Assembly: GCF_022376445.1 (NCBI RefSeq)
Contig: NW_025955004.1
Span: forward strand, 228,575 to 292,574
Origin: Fomitopsis serialis
Taxonomy: Eukaryota; Basidiomycota; Agaricomycetes; Polyporales; Fomitopsidaceae
Reading direction: 5' to 3'
DNA: 64,000 nt
Below, piece after piece: positions 46,110-56,343 of the stretch; the stretch's first letter is position 1, and each line of letters begins with the position of its first letter. The notes below the pieces were generated by a model. It made no database searches. It saw nothing but the letters and a program-made list of their open reading frames with translations, and was not told the DNA's origin. Position numbers and translations under genes: made by a program.

Positions 46110-47775
46110 GCGAGCTCGCCAGCGCACGCCAGGTCGGGAGGCAGACGTGGGAGCCCGTCAACTTAGCACGGAGCGGAATGCGAGCCCCTCGGGAGTGACC
46201 CCGTCTCAATCGACAGAGGTGTCCCAACCGGATCAGGCGACGGACAACCCGGCGAGCGAGGCAGAGGCGCTGGGAGGGATTGAGGAAATGCTCAACACGT
46301 CCCTGGGGTCGGAAAGGCCGCACCCTCCCCCATCAACTGGGCCAGTCCGTACGCCAGCTACCGCCCCCGTTACCCGTGCGCGCTCGGCTTCCTCGCTGAC
46401 GCCGTCATCGAGCACGGAGACGACGTCTAAGCCTAAGCGGGGGCGCCAGTCTCAGCCCGTGGCAATGCTGGACATCGAGGCGAACAAAAAGCGGGAGCTT
46501 CTGCCGCTACCAGCGGAAACTACAGCAAAGGCGGCCCTACCTATCCTGAACGCCAACACCTTACGGGTTAACGATAAGGTCGACGCTCTTCGGGCGTTGG
46601 TTGAAGGAGAAAAACAACAGCTCCAGCAGACTGTGCTGCGAATGACAGACACCCTCGGAAACGTGGAGGAGGGCGTGCTGGCTCGCTTCCTCGAGAAGAT
46701 CGCGGACGAAACGAGCCGCGCTGTGCGCAACACCGTCGAAAGTCGCCTGGAGAATGTCACGAAGCAGATTGCGGAAACACAGGGGGCCATTACCGCCCTG
46801 CGCGGGAGCCACAACGCCATGGCGCACAGTGTGACCAACCGTCTGGGGCGTCTGGACCGTGCGGTGGCTCAAGGCGCAGACGACCTCAGTAAGCTAACGG
46901 ACCAGCACTGGACGCTCGTCGACGCAAACTCCACTGTGCAGGACACCCTCCAGGAGTTGCGGCAGAACTACTACCTCGAGAATCCGAACCCGTATGCGCC
47001 TCCCATCGAAGAGCAACAGACTGACGACGACGGCCCGGAGGACGTCATCCACGTCGCTACGCTAGGGGCCCTCCCCAGCGACACCCCCATGAACGCACAG
47101 AGCGACCGCGTGGCGTCTCAGCCCGCCGCGGTGGCGAACACCGCTTACGAGGTGGCTTTCCCGCCCACGTACGCCCAGGCCACGCACGCCCACGGAACTC
47201 CCGTGGCCTTCGGCCGCGCGCCCGCGGCTACGGGCGCCCCCACAGGTCCACCCCCACTGGCTGGTCCACGCGAGAACACCGGCCGTCGTGAACGTACTCA
47301 CGGCGCTCGTGACATGCCTACGCCTGCTTCAAAGCGACCTAGAGTGGGTAGTGCACCCGTCATGCCCCGTCGCGGTGACGGAGGGAGTCAAGGCGGTGGA
47401 CAAGCCGCTGCCACGGGTAGCGGCCGTGGTCATGTTGCCACAGGGAGCGGCCGGGGGCACGCGCAGAATGGTGAGCCCAATGGTCGTGTTCCGGGGGCTC
47501 TGCTGCAAGGCCGAACACGCATCATCTTTGGACCCATGATGTGGACACCCGAGCGGGCGCAGGAGCAGTTCCTCGCGGCGACAAAGATGGCACGCGACCG
47601 TGTGCGCCTTCGCGACAAGTCGATCGCCAAGGTCACGGTGCATACCACCAATCCGCAGTTGGTATGCGTGTCATTCAAGTCCCATGGCGAGGCAAGCCTC
47701 TTCATGGACTGCTGGACGTTGTCCGCAGACCAGTGCCCTTACCCGAATGTGACGGCAAAATGGCAGAATATGTAG
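46102..47775 (+). CDS. LINE ORF1 protein (coiled-coil, RNA-binding-like)
   Basis: Open frame from 46102 to the TAG at 47773-47775, with no ATG for the first 180 bp (GTG at 46147). After a Ser/Thr/Pro-rich N-terminus with an SKPKRGRQSQP basic patch comes a long heptad-like helix (about residues 140-260 from the GTG; LRALVEGEKQQLQQTVLRM, VTKQIAETQGAITALRG, LRQNYYLENPNPYAPP). Next is an Ala/Pro-rich linker, then a Gly/Arg-rich RGG-like stretch (GDGGSQGGG, SGRGHVATGSGRGH), and a folded C-terminal domain (FGPMMWTPERAQEQFLAATK, KSIAKVTVHTTNP). This layout fits LINE ORF1 proteins, which coat the element RNA as multimers. No CCHC knuckle was seen. It ends three bases before the ORF2 ATG. Confidence 0.8.
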   Translation, partial: QVRRARQRTPGREADVGARQLSTERNASPSGVTPSQSTEVSQPDQATDNPASEAEALGGIEEMLNTSLGSERPHPPPSTGPVRTPATAPVTRARSASSLTPSSSTETTSKPKRGRQSQPVAMLDIEANKKRELLPLPAETTAKAALPILNANTLRVNDKVDALRALVEGEKQQLQQTVLRMTDTLGNVEEGVLARFLEKIADETSRAVRNTVESRLENVTKQIAETQGAITALRGSHNAMAHSVTNRLGRLDRAVAQGADDLSKLTDQHWTLVDANSTVQDTLQELRQNYYLENPNPYAPPIEEQQTDDDGPEDVIHVATLGALPSDTPMNAQSDRVASQPAAVANTAYEVAFPPTYAQATHAHGTPVAFGRAPAATGAPTGPPPLAGPRENTGRRERTHGARDMPTPASKRPRVGSAPVMPRRGDGGSQGGGQAAATGSGRGHVATGSGRGHAQNGEPNGRVPGALLQGRTRIIFGPMMWTPERAQEQFLAATKMARDRVRLRDKSIAKVTVHTTNPQLVCVSFKSHGEASLFMDCWTLSADQCPYPNVTAKWQNM

Positions 47776-47778
47776 GCT

Positions 47779-50700
47779 ATGCGAATGCTGAGGTCTCAAT
47801 GTCGTTCTGAGCATGTACCTAGTGACGCATCATGTACGCCGTTACGTGTGGCCTCCTGGAATATACATGGGAATATGGCATTGAAAATGACGAGTGACGC
47901 TCTGCGCACCGCCTTTGAGGCATTCGACATTGTTCTCCTCCAAGAAACCCATCTCAGGCCGGGTCAGGAGGACCAGATCGAGATCAAGGACGGCTATGAC
48001 CTCTTCGTCAAGTCGCGTGCAGACACACCAGAAATGCGGGCTCCGGGTGGTGGAGTGGCCGCACTGGTGAGATCGTCACTGCATGGAACACATCTAAGCA
48101 CTGCGGGCAGTCCGGATATCATGGTACTGAAGATCGGGAGCCTCACGATAATAAACGCGTACATCCCCCCCGTGCAGTCACACTGGTACCGTCTCTCCAC
48201 GCTGGGGCCCCACGAAGTCCTGGCGGAGGTACTTGCAGTGACGTCCGCAACAGAACAGCCCTCCATCCTCATTATGGGTGACCTGAATGCTCGGACGAGC
48301 TCCCTCACGGCACATGACTCTCATGGCAGGGCTACCCCAGATCTGGCAGCAGTAAATCAGCACGGGCGAGTACTCCTCCAACTCTGCCGAGACTATGAGC
48401 TCGAGCTCGTAAATGGCACGACGCTACAGGATGCAGACAGCTTGGCTCGCTTCACTTCCTTCCAGCCGAATGGCTCCTCGGTGATAGACTATGCGGTGGT
48501 ATCACGGACAATACACGACACAGCGTTGGTGCGGATGCGGGTCCTGCCTCGCTGGGCACCGTGGTCGGACCATAGTTTGATCGGTGTGGAGGTGGACAGG
48601 TCAGTCTGCGCACTGGACGAAATAGTAAGCGGATCAGTCGCCTTGCCAAGCGGAATGACACGAAAAAGAGAGGCGCAGACCACATCACCATCCGTACTGG
48701 ACACCACTCTGGCCAGAGCACTGGCAGCAACACAGTCACTACCCGACGCGCTCCACGCGCTCTACGGATATGATCTGTGCCCTTCGCGCTCAGCAAAACA
48801 CGTCTACACCGACGGATCTGCGATGCGGCGCGCGGATGGTACTACACATGCAGGCGCAGGAATATACTGGGGCTATGGGAACCGGGACAACCAGGCTCTC
48901 ATCGTCCCTACGCCGGCGACGAACAACCGAGCAGAGCTATATGCTGTCCTGGTCGCGATCGCAATGGCAGACCCATGCATAGCCCTCCGCATACACACAG
49001 ACTCAGAGTATGCTATCCGGTGTGTGTGCCACTGGGCCCCGAAGTTTGCAGCGCTAGGCTGGCGATGTGCAAATGCGGACATACTCCAGAACATAGTCGC
49101 GCTCCTACGGCGTCGGCCAGCGTCCGTAGGTTTCATTTGGGTGAAGGGGCACGCCGGCAACGCTAACAACGAGGCTGCGGACGAGCTGGCGCGCACGGGG
49201 GCAAGGATGCCCGGGCCAGATGTGGAGTTCTCTACAGTCCTCCCACCGCAATGGCCGCTCGCGTCGGGACCGAGACCGGACAGTACTGCTCACCTGAAGG
49301 TCTACACGAACCTCCCTGAACACACGTTGCCCCGGCCGCCCGCAGAGATGGTGATACGTACCAGCAGGTTGGAGAACGTCGTCGAGCCCTCCGCCGAAGC
49401 CCTAAACTTGAGCAACCTACGAGAGAAACACATCAAGGAATTGCTGTCGCCGGGGAAGCCTGATGCGAGCTTCTGGGAGGCTTACCGGGGGATGGTTGAC
49501 CCCAAACCTCGTCCGCCCAGGGTGTCGGCGGTGGAGCTCCAGGCCGCCTTCGAGCCACGAATGAACCCGCCCACGGAAGTGCCAGAGCTTTTCAACGCTG
49601 CGAGACTAGGTGTTAACCGCCAATGGATGCGATATCTGCCCTCAGTAACAGTGGACGAAAGCGCGCAGGGGTATTTCGCGCGGCCGTGGACCATCGAGGA
49701 GGTCGCAGATGCAAAAGAGCACATTAGGAAGCACTCCATGTCGTCTGCTGTTGGTCCCGACCGCGTGTCGTACGAGCGCGTACTGCGCATCCCTAACGAG
49801 GAACTTCAGCGGTTATTCCAGAGCTGTGTGGATTCGCGCGATGTCCCTACCGCATGGCTGACCGCATCCCTCACTGGCATTGGAAAGCGCGGAAAAGACC
49901 TCGGGGATGCAACGAACTATCGAGCTGTGGGGCTGGAGAGCTGCTTGCTCAAAATGCTTACCTTGATGGTCGAACGGCGGCTACGAGGATGGGCTGAGGA
50001 GACCGGGAAGCTGCCGATGACGCAGAACGGATTTCGTGCAGGGAGGCGTACCAACAACAACAGTTTCGTACTGCGGGCGGCAATCGAGAAGGCCCGTAAA
50101 ATGGGAAAACCCTTGTATGTCGCGTTCGTGGACCTCTCCAATGCCTTCCCCTCCGTCGATCAACCTACACTATGGGCTAAACTGTACGCCACCGGATGCC
50201 GAGGCCCCTTGTTTGACTGGCTGAGAGCCCTCTACTCCCGCTTGGAGTATGTTGTCAAGTTCGCCGGCGACTTCTCAGACAGGTTCTGTGCGCTCGCTGG
50301 AATACTGATTGGAGATCCTGCTTCGCCTATCCTATGGAATCTGTTCCTCGCGGACCTTGTGATGCGCCCCCACCCAGACGACATTGTACTCGGAGGCATG
50401 GCTGTCTCGCACCTCGAGCAGGCAGACGACATTGTCATCTTCTCGACGTCTGCATCTGCTGTCCAGCAGAAACTCAATGACCTCGCGGCGTGGTGCTCGA
50501 TCAACTTCGCCACGATCAATGCGACAAAAACACAGGTCATGGTGTTCAACGCGAGGCTCCAACCAACGACATTGGAGCTGCAAATGACCGTGAATGGGAA
50601 GCTCATCGAGGTCGTGCAATCTTACACGTATGTCGGGCTGCTATTCTCGTCGGAGCCGAAGGATATATTTGCACCGCATAACGAACGTAAGGCTTCCGTG

Positions 50701-51273
50701 GCCAGGAGAATTGCGAATGCGTGTCTATCAGTCGAGTCCTACGTGACGGAACTGCCGCCCTGGGCGGCACTAACATTGTACCAGACACATGTTGATCCTC
50801 ACCTGATCTCCGGATGCGAGGTGGCACTGGACGTGCGAATGGCCCCACTCGCGCAGCTTGCCTCAGTGCAACACGTCTATCTGCGGCGAGTCATGGGCCT
50901 CAACCCACGGGCCATCTCCGCTGTACTCTACACAGAGACGGGCTTGTGGCCAATCCGGTATCGCCGCTTGTCGTTGGCCTTGCGATACCTTCTATATCTA
51001 CTTTCCCAACGTCCACCAATACCTCTTGCAGCCTTGGCTGAAGCTCGCTCTATGGCTCATGAGGGGACAGCTTCGTGGCTCGGGGACCTCCGTCATGCTC
51101 TCGCGCTGCTACCCGTACCTGTCGAGCTCGACCTACGGATGCCGCTGACGATTGAGTATGTCACCGAATGCACTGGGGAACTGCGTGACGCAATGCACAC
51201 GTACCTACGGGAGAAATACGGTCCTCCCATCGGCTCGCTGTGTTGCAGATGCGTCCCGCAAGATCGCCGGTGA
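47779..51273 (+). CDS. LINE ORF2: endonuclease, RNase H and reverse transcriptase
   Basis: Open frame of 1164 aa with the activities needed for target-primed reverse transcription. Residues about 20-275 are an APE-type endonuclease: SWNIHG (Trp27), LLQETH, MGDLNAR, SVIDYAVVS, WSDHSLIGVEV. Residues about 340-475 are RNase H: YTDGS (Asp345), NNRAELYAVL, HTDSEYA and VKGHAGNANNEAADELA. Residues about 610-940 are the reverse transcriptase: AVGPDRVSYERVL, NYRAVGLES, QNGFRAGRRTNNN, motif A FVDLSNAFPSVD (Asp785), motif B ILIGDPASPILWNLF and motif C QADDIVIF (Asp883, Asp884). All expected acidic residues are present. RNase H lies before, not after, the reverse transcriptase. The frame stops at 51273, before the C-terminal zinc knuckle, which is in another frame. 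The start is the ATG three bases after ORF1. Confidence 0.92.
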   Translation: MRMLRSQCRSEHVPSDASCTPLRVASWNIHGNMALKMTSDALRTAFEAFDIVLLQETHLRPGQEDQIEIKDGYDLFVKSRADTPEMRAPGGGVAALVRSSLHGTHLSTAGSPDIMVLKIGSLTIINAYIPPVQSHWYRLSTLGPHEVLAEVLAVTSATEQPSILIMGDLNARTSSLTAHDSHGRATPDLAAVNQHGRVLLQLCRDYELELVNGTTLQDADSLARFTSFQPNGSSVIDYAVVSRTIHDTALVRMRVLPRWAPWSDHSLIGVEVDRSVCALDEIVSGSVALPSGMTRKREAQTTSPSVLDTTLARALAATQSLPDALHALYGYDLCPSRSAKHVYTDGSAMRRADGTTHAGAGIYWGYGNRDNQALIVPTPATNNRAELYAVLVAIAMADPCIALRIHTDSEYAIRCVCHWAPKFAALGWRCANADILQNIVALLRRRPASVGFIWVKGHAGNANNEAADELARTGARMPGPDVEFSTVLPPQWPLASGPRPDSTAHLKVYTNLPEHTLPRPPAEMVIRTSRLENVVEPSAEALNLSNLREKHIKELLSPGKPDASFWEAYRGMVDPKPRPPRVSAVELQAAFEPRMNPPTEVPELFNAARLGVNRQWMRYLPSVTVDESAQGYFARPWTIEEVADAKEHIRKHSMSSAVGPDRVSYERVLRIPNEELQRLFQSCVDSRDVPTAWLTASLTGIGKRGKDLGDATNYRAVGLESCLLKMLTLMVERRLRGWAEETGKLPMTQNGFRAGRRTNNNSFVLRAAIEKARKMGKPLYVAFVDLSNAFPSVDQPTLWAKLYATGCRGPLFDWLRALYSRLEYVVKFAGDFSDRFCALAGILIGDPASPILWNLFLADLVMRPHPDDIVLGGMAVSHLEQADDIVIFSTSASAVQQKLNDLAAWCSINFATINATKTQVMVFNARLQPTTLELQMTVNGKLIEVVQSYTYVGLLFSSEPKDIFAPHNERKASVARRIANACLSVESYVTELPPWAALTLYQTHVDPHLISGCEVALDVRMAPLAQLASVQHVYLRRVMGLNPRAISAVLYTETGLWPIRYRRLSLALRYLLYLLSQRPPIPLAALAEARSMAHEGTASWLGDLRHALALLPVPVELDLRMPLTIEYVTECTGELRDAMHTYLREKYGPPIGSLCCRCVPQDRR

Positions 51274-51706
51274 TGGAGCGCCGCCCGTATCTCTCTGTAC
51301 CAACTCGCACCCATCGTCTCGCCCTATGCCGCCTGGTTGCCTCCGACCATCCTTTGCGGTGGAGCAACTGCGCCGACGTGTCCCACCAGTGCCGCGTGAA
51401 CGCAGAATTTGCCGATTCTGTAAGCGCAAGAATGCAGTGGAGGACGAAGCACATGTCTTGCTCACCTGCGCGGATGACACGCTAGCAGACCTACGGGGCG
51501 CCTTCCTCATAAGGGTGTTCAGAGCGCGTACGAGTCTACGGGTCAAGTGGGCTCTGGGCCGACCAGGACACTTCCTAATGGAGTTGGTGACAGACGGAGA
51601 TGCAGTGGCTCTGTTCGGAGAATACGTACATTCAGTCTTTCAGCGGTGCGAGTCTGTCCCGGTGATGGTCGTCTCCGAGGAGGAGCTTGTTCTCCTACCA
51701 CCATAG
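51240..51706 (+). pseudogene. LINE ORF2 C-terminal zinc-knuckle region, out of frame
   Basis: Downstream of the ORF2 stop, pieces of the expected C-terminus occur in two other frames: LALCRLVASDHPL in one, then RRRVPPVPRERRICRFCKRK in the next. The latter carries the C-x2-C-x10-H-x4-C knuckle (CRFCKRKNAVEDEAHVLLTC) common near the C-terminus of LINE reverse transcriptases, and stops at 51706. The implied frame changes at about 51240-51360 separate it from ORF2, so the element probably makes a truncated protein. Confidence 0.65.
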
Positions 51707-52787
51707 AGTGAGCTGGTCAAGCGATCCCCGCGTGCGACTACATCATCGCTACTGCTTATGGGACAACACTGGCAACGACGACTTCAGTCGAATCAATGGG
51801 CGGATCCAACGACTGTGCCCCGGCCCCTGCTTCTTTGAACGGTGACCGTGGACAGCGGAGGCTCACTGGAATTTGCCCGGTGCTCGGTGAGTTATGTCAG
51901 ACTGTCGGGGGACCGCAGCTGACTCCTGGAGGTTTTGCCAGATTTCCTGCCAGGTTTTAACCGAGTAACCCGCCCAGCTGTACAGCTAGAGGGCCAGGGC
52001 TGAAAGATGGCGACCTCCGAGAGGGTCATGGAAGCAGGGACGGGGTACAGGGGGTCATAACATTGGAGATCGTAGTCTAGTCAGTAGTCCTATAGGTAGT
52101 GGTGTTGTAACTTAGTGAGCGCTGTCATCGTCAAGATGCTGCTGGGCGCTACCGCGCTCCCGGCCGATGACTAAATGGACCCACCCTCCTCCTCCTCCTC
52201 CTCCCAGACATCTTTCCCTCTCAGAAGTTGCAACAAGAGACGGAAGGCTTCGGAAAAATATGAGGAACATACTAGATGGTATTTCAATGCATTCTTGAGA
52301 CCCACAGACGAAGCGCCCAAGGGATGCAGTCAGCCGAGACTGTACCAGTGTCATTATTGAGGCGCGGAAGGCATTCATCGATTTCTTCTCCTCGAATGTG
52401 CTACACATTCAATTCATCAAACTGCACAAAAGCATTGAGTACGAGGTAAAGAACATTGTACATAAATCCCAGAATATTTGACGGGACGGAGGAAACGGAA
52501 GTTGAGTAATTGCATTACTGTCGCGATTGCATTGCAGGGCCACTGATAGTATCGCTGATGTGACGGCGTGTTCAGCGCTGTGTCCCGCTTGCGTCTGGTG
52601 TCCACCACATCCGACTATGAATGATCTGGAGCTGCCATTGTACAGACATACAGACGTCACAGTAAGCGGGACGGTGGGACAGGTGTATGAGATGATCTCG
52701 GCAACGTTCATTTCAAGGAAGGGTATACGACGACGGGCGTGTCGTTCTTCGTGTCTGTTATTGACGAGATTCTTCATAGAAGCTAGG
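51707..52787 (+). other. LINE 3' region and flank with (CTC)n tract
   Basis: Probably begins with the LINE 3' untranslated region. A (CTC)n tract lies at about 52184-52205. From 52400 on there are short frames only. The N-terminal half expected for DUF6534 copy B is absent here. Confidence 0.4.
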
Positions 52788-53740
52788 TCAATTATGTGTG
52801 CGCTGGGCTCCGCCGTCGTGCAATGGTTTTTCGCGTGGCGGATCTACGTGGTGTCCACTGTTAGGGCTCGTGTGTTGGTAGCGGGCATCGTGACGGTGCG
52901 TTGTTCATTGCGCCTCGGTTGGGGTGTATCACTGAACGGACTTGATTTGTAGCTATCGCTCGTACAGGCAACATGCGGGATCGTTGTGGGAGCGGAGGTG
53001 AGTGGCTCTACTGAGTCTTCATTCAATCACACTACCACTCACGGAATGTTGCATCGCAGGTGAAGAGTACGACGTCCGTCAAAGACATCTTCTCGACCTC
53101 GAGACGCATATGCCTCATCGCTGTAAGCTGTGACCTCTGACATAGTCACCGTATTCTGCGATCTCATTCACGATCATGGTTTCAGCTGTGGGTGGGCGGT
53201 GCTGCACTCAAGCTGCACTAGTGGACATTGTCGTCGCCGTTACCATGGCGATTCTAGCAATGGGATAAGGTTGGCTATGCGGATGGTTACAGTATGGTTG
53301 ACTATTGGCACTTGTAGATGGTGCGGCGGAAGACGGGTATACCTGCGACGGACTTGCTGGTCGACAAGATCAGCCGTTTGGTTGTGGAGACCGGTACTAT
53401 CACAGGTATTAGGCTCATTGACGTGCTACAGATGTGTCTGACCAGTTGCATGTAGCGAGTGTTGCCATCGTAGGATTTGTTCTGGCAGTCGTGTATCCAG
53501 TGAGTTCGTCTCTAGGCCTGTCCTGTCAGCTCATTGGATCGTATGTGCAGAAGAAGGGATATTTTCAGCCAGCGTAGGTCGCATGGTACGGAAACAGTGT
53601 ACAACTACGAATACGTCATGATCAGCATATACATTCTTGCCAAAGTGTGAGCTTCGCATGTCTTCCGGCTGTACACCACAACTTATGTCGCCTCACATAC
53701 AGGTATTCCAACACATTCGTCACAATTTGCTGAATCGGAC
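52788..53740 (+). pseudogene. DUF6534-type membrane protein, copy B (5' truncated, broken)
   Basis: Only the second half of the family pattern is present. It begins at IMCALGSAVVQWFFAWRIY (52788-52895), then LSLVQATCGIVVGAE, VKSTTSVKDIFSTSRR, LWVGGAAL, the IVVAVTMAIL helix, MVRRKTGIPATDLLVDKISR, ASVAIVGFVLAVVYP and KVYSNTFVT. Two lesions break it. An 11-bp near-duplication (GCTGCACT repeated at 53201 and 53212) shifts the frame after LWVGGAAL. A missing base near 53724 ends the frame just after YSNTFVT, where other copies continue NLLNR. The first helices are missing altogether. It is therefore a pseudogene, although splice sites are still recognisable, which suggests recent decay. Confidence 0.75.
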
Positions 53741-54779
53741 CACCCGGACTGATTCCAAAAGACTTGAAGCAACGACCATATAATCTCGATTTCCCTGGGA
53801 TATGATGCGCATCCACTAGTCCCAACATTCTGCCAGTCATGTACCTCGGTAGTGTTACCCGTTTGTCCCGAACGTCCTCTGATGCACATCAGGCTGTCCG
53901 TAAGAGCATCGCTTCACTGCATGTAGAGAGTTAATGTGGTGGCCCTTAGATGTCATTCTTGTCTGTGAAGCTGACGGCGAACGTGAGCCATACTAGTGCA
54001 TCATTGTATCATTATGGAGGTTCTCGGAGCTTGGTGTCTTCCATATCGAACGACTATGCGATCGATCGGTGCCGGTGAGTGTCGAAGTGCAACGTTGGCC
54101 TCAAGTAGTGATGTTGGCTTTTTGATTCCGATGATACATGTACTGCATGTTCTGCGCCCTTGATATAGGGCAGTATATGCCTCGTATCATACACTAGCAT
54201 GTGTCGCTACTTTGAACTATCAATTGTCAGAACATTGGCGCTTACAACAGATCCGGGCAGTTGACCGCCCACTTGTCCGTGCTCCTCAGCGGTAGCTGAC
54301 ACCGAGTTCCGACGTGCCTGTTAGGACAAGAAGAATTGGGGAGTCACCGATGCTGTAAGTAATCAAAATTTCACTGTTAAGCGTGTCCAATGGATCAAGG
54401 ATACTGTGCTTAGGCTGATCCCGTCTGTCGCATGTACCCATGGAGCTGATACTGACTACGCTCTTCGCAGTTTCAACAGCGCAAGTTATACATCAGGAGC
54501 GGTGTCATCGATAAGGTTTACTCCTGATGACCATCATAGCTGCATGCTCATAAGCCGACAGCAAATCGGTTCGTCAAGGCAAGTAACACGACAACTGGTC
54601 TCACCATGCCATTGTTAGGCGGACATTCTGTGACCATACCACAGTTGTACGTGTCCCATTTGCAACTCGAGGTCTCCGTAGACGTTACTGAGGGCCTGTC
54701 GAATCCTCAGTGCCGGTCCTATAGTGAGCCTGTGGTTTTTCTGGTGTCAAAAAGTTCATGTGTCGAGCGCTTGCTCCAG
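53741..54779 (+). other. Spacer between DUF6534 copies B and C
   Basis: No recognisable coding sequence, except that the first exon of copy C should lie near the right end (an ATG at 54606 opens a frame into it, but the splice is not certain). Confidence 0.4.
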
Positions 54780-56343
54780 CTTATCGGCTACTTCCTCAAC
54801 TGGGCACTCCTCGGAGTCCTCAACGTGCAAGTTTGTGCGTCCCTAATATTGATGTTGAAAGCGGCGACATTCATGATCGCCTGCAGATCTCTACCATGTC
54901 ACTTTCACTCGCGACCCAATCGTGATGCAATGTCTCGGTACGTTCACATCGCATCTCGACTGAATCACTCGAGTAGGTTGGCCTTACCCAAGCCTGCAGT
55001 CTATGGCATTCTCCTATTCGAGTGGGTTCAGACTGGCTTGCTCACTGCGGGTGCCTTTGAAGTCTTCGTATACCGCTACGGAGATGTCGAGGCGTTAGGG
55101 TTGGTATACAACGGGTGGTTCTCCCTACCTATCATGTGTGCACTCGTTTCAATGGTCGTCCAGTGGTTTTTCGCGTGGCGCATTTACATGCTATCGAAGT
55201 TACGCATACTGATGGGAGGGATTATCATAGTACGTTCTTCATCTTACGACTTTTGCGCGATGAGTCGGTGAAACTGACATAGTTTTCGTCGTCTTTGGAT
55301 ACTGTCAGCTGTCATTGCTTCAGGGTATTTGCGGGATCATGGTAGGTGCCAAAGTAAGCTGAGCCTATATGATTTGCCGACTGGTACATATGAGGCTAAC
55401 ACCGTTGTGTTCCAGTTCAAGACCGTCTCGTCAACTGCGGTGGGCATATTTGCGGATGCGTACCTTCCCACTGTCCTCATAGTGAGTCCAACCGTAGATC
55501 ATTTGCACCACTCAGGGTGGTTCTTGACAATGAATACAGATATGGCTCGTCGGAAGTGCTGTAGTAGATGTCGTTATTGCAGTAACAATGACGATACTGG
55601 TGAGTGAGAAGATTGAGGGCAGCAGGCTCACTGGCGGAGGTACTGGAACACTCACTAACATCTACTGGTGGAAGATGGTCAGACGGAAGACGGGCATACA
55701 ACAGACAGACAAAATGGTCAACAAGCTCATACGCCTAATAGTTGAAACTGGAACTCTGACCGGTGTGTACGATGCCTCTGGCGATGACCAAACTTGACCT
55801 CAATTCATTGTAGCGACTATCGCAATTGTCGGCCTGTCTCTGATAGTCGCGTTCCCGGTACGTCACGACTCGCGTGAACTCACTGTGTGTACTCACTAGT
55901 TCTAGGGTATCTTATACTACGAACCGGCGTGAGTATTTTGACATCAATTTGATCGGACGTTACTGAACGCTGCATACCCTTCACAAAAGCCTCCAAAGTC
56001 TTGCGAAGTTGCAAGTAAATTTCTGAACAACAGGAACAGTAATGCTAAGCTGGCTCGTTTCAGGTACTCGAACACATTTGTCACGAACCTTCTCAATCGC
56101 GCCTACGTCAACAGCACCCTTCAGTCGGACCTAAGCAACGCGATGGGTCATATCATTTGTCACTCGTGCCCGTGGCGCAAGACCTCGAATCTGCCGAAGA
56201 TATGGTGCTCCCGACCGGATACAGGGGGGAGACAGATCTGTTGCTTATCCTATCCAGATAGCCTCCGACTTCGTGTTGAACAAACAATCTATTTGACAGT
56301 GCGTGCTACACCCGCAGAGTTACAAATCCACTTCTGTTTTTGA
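54780..56343 (+). CDS. DUF6534-type seven-helix membrane protein, copy C
   Basis: Multi-pass membrane protein of the basidiomycete DUF6534 family, function unknown. From an acceptor at 54779 the frame runs LIGYFLNWALLGVLNVQV, spliced to YLYHVTFTRDPIVMQCL, VYGILLFEWVQTGLLTAGAF, SLPIMCALVSMVVQWFFAW, LSLLQGICGIMVGAK, FKTVSSTAVGIFADAYLPTV, IWLVGSAVVDVVIAVTMTIL, MVRRKTGIQQTDKMVNKLIR, ATIAIVGLSLIVAFP, GILYYEPA, LQSLAKL and YSNTFVTNLLNR, stopping at about 56343. About seven hydrophobic segments are visible. The intron before YSNTF uses a GC donor (56011) with an AG acceptor (56063). No frame break was found, so this copy may be functional. The first exon is not fixed, and the last exon is longer and Cys-richer than in copy D. 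Confidence 0.75.

Larger units (their letters stand above)
45918..51706 (+). mobile_element. Non-LTR (LINE) retrotransposon, Tad/I-like, coding span
   Basis: Coordinates give only the coding span. A short 5' frame (45918-46109), ORF1 (46102-47775), ORF2 (47779-51273) and a C-terminal zinc-knuckle frame (up to 51706) follow each other on the plus strand. ORF2 has an APE-type endonuclease, an RNase H and a reverse transcriptase, so the element would move by target-primed reverse transcription. True ends were not found: no poly-A tail is visible, and a (CTC)n tract follows at about 52184. The element sits between DUF6534 copies A and B. ORF1 and most of ORF2 are open, indicating a fairly recent insertion, but frame changes at both ends suggest it may no longer be autonomous. 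Confidence 0.88.
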
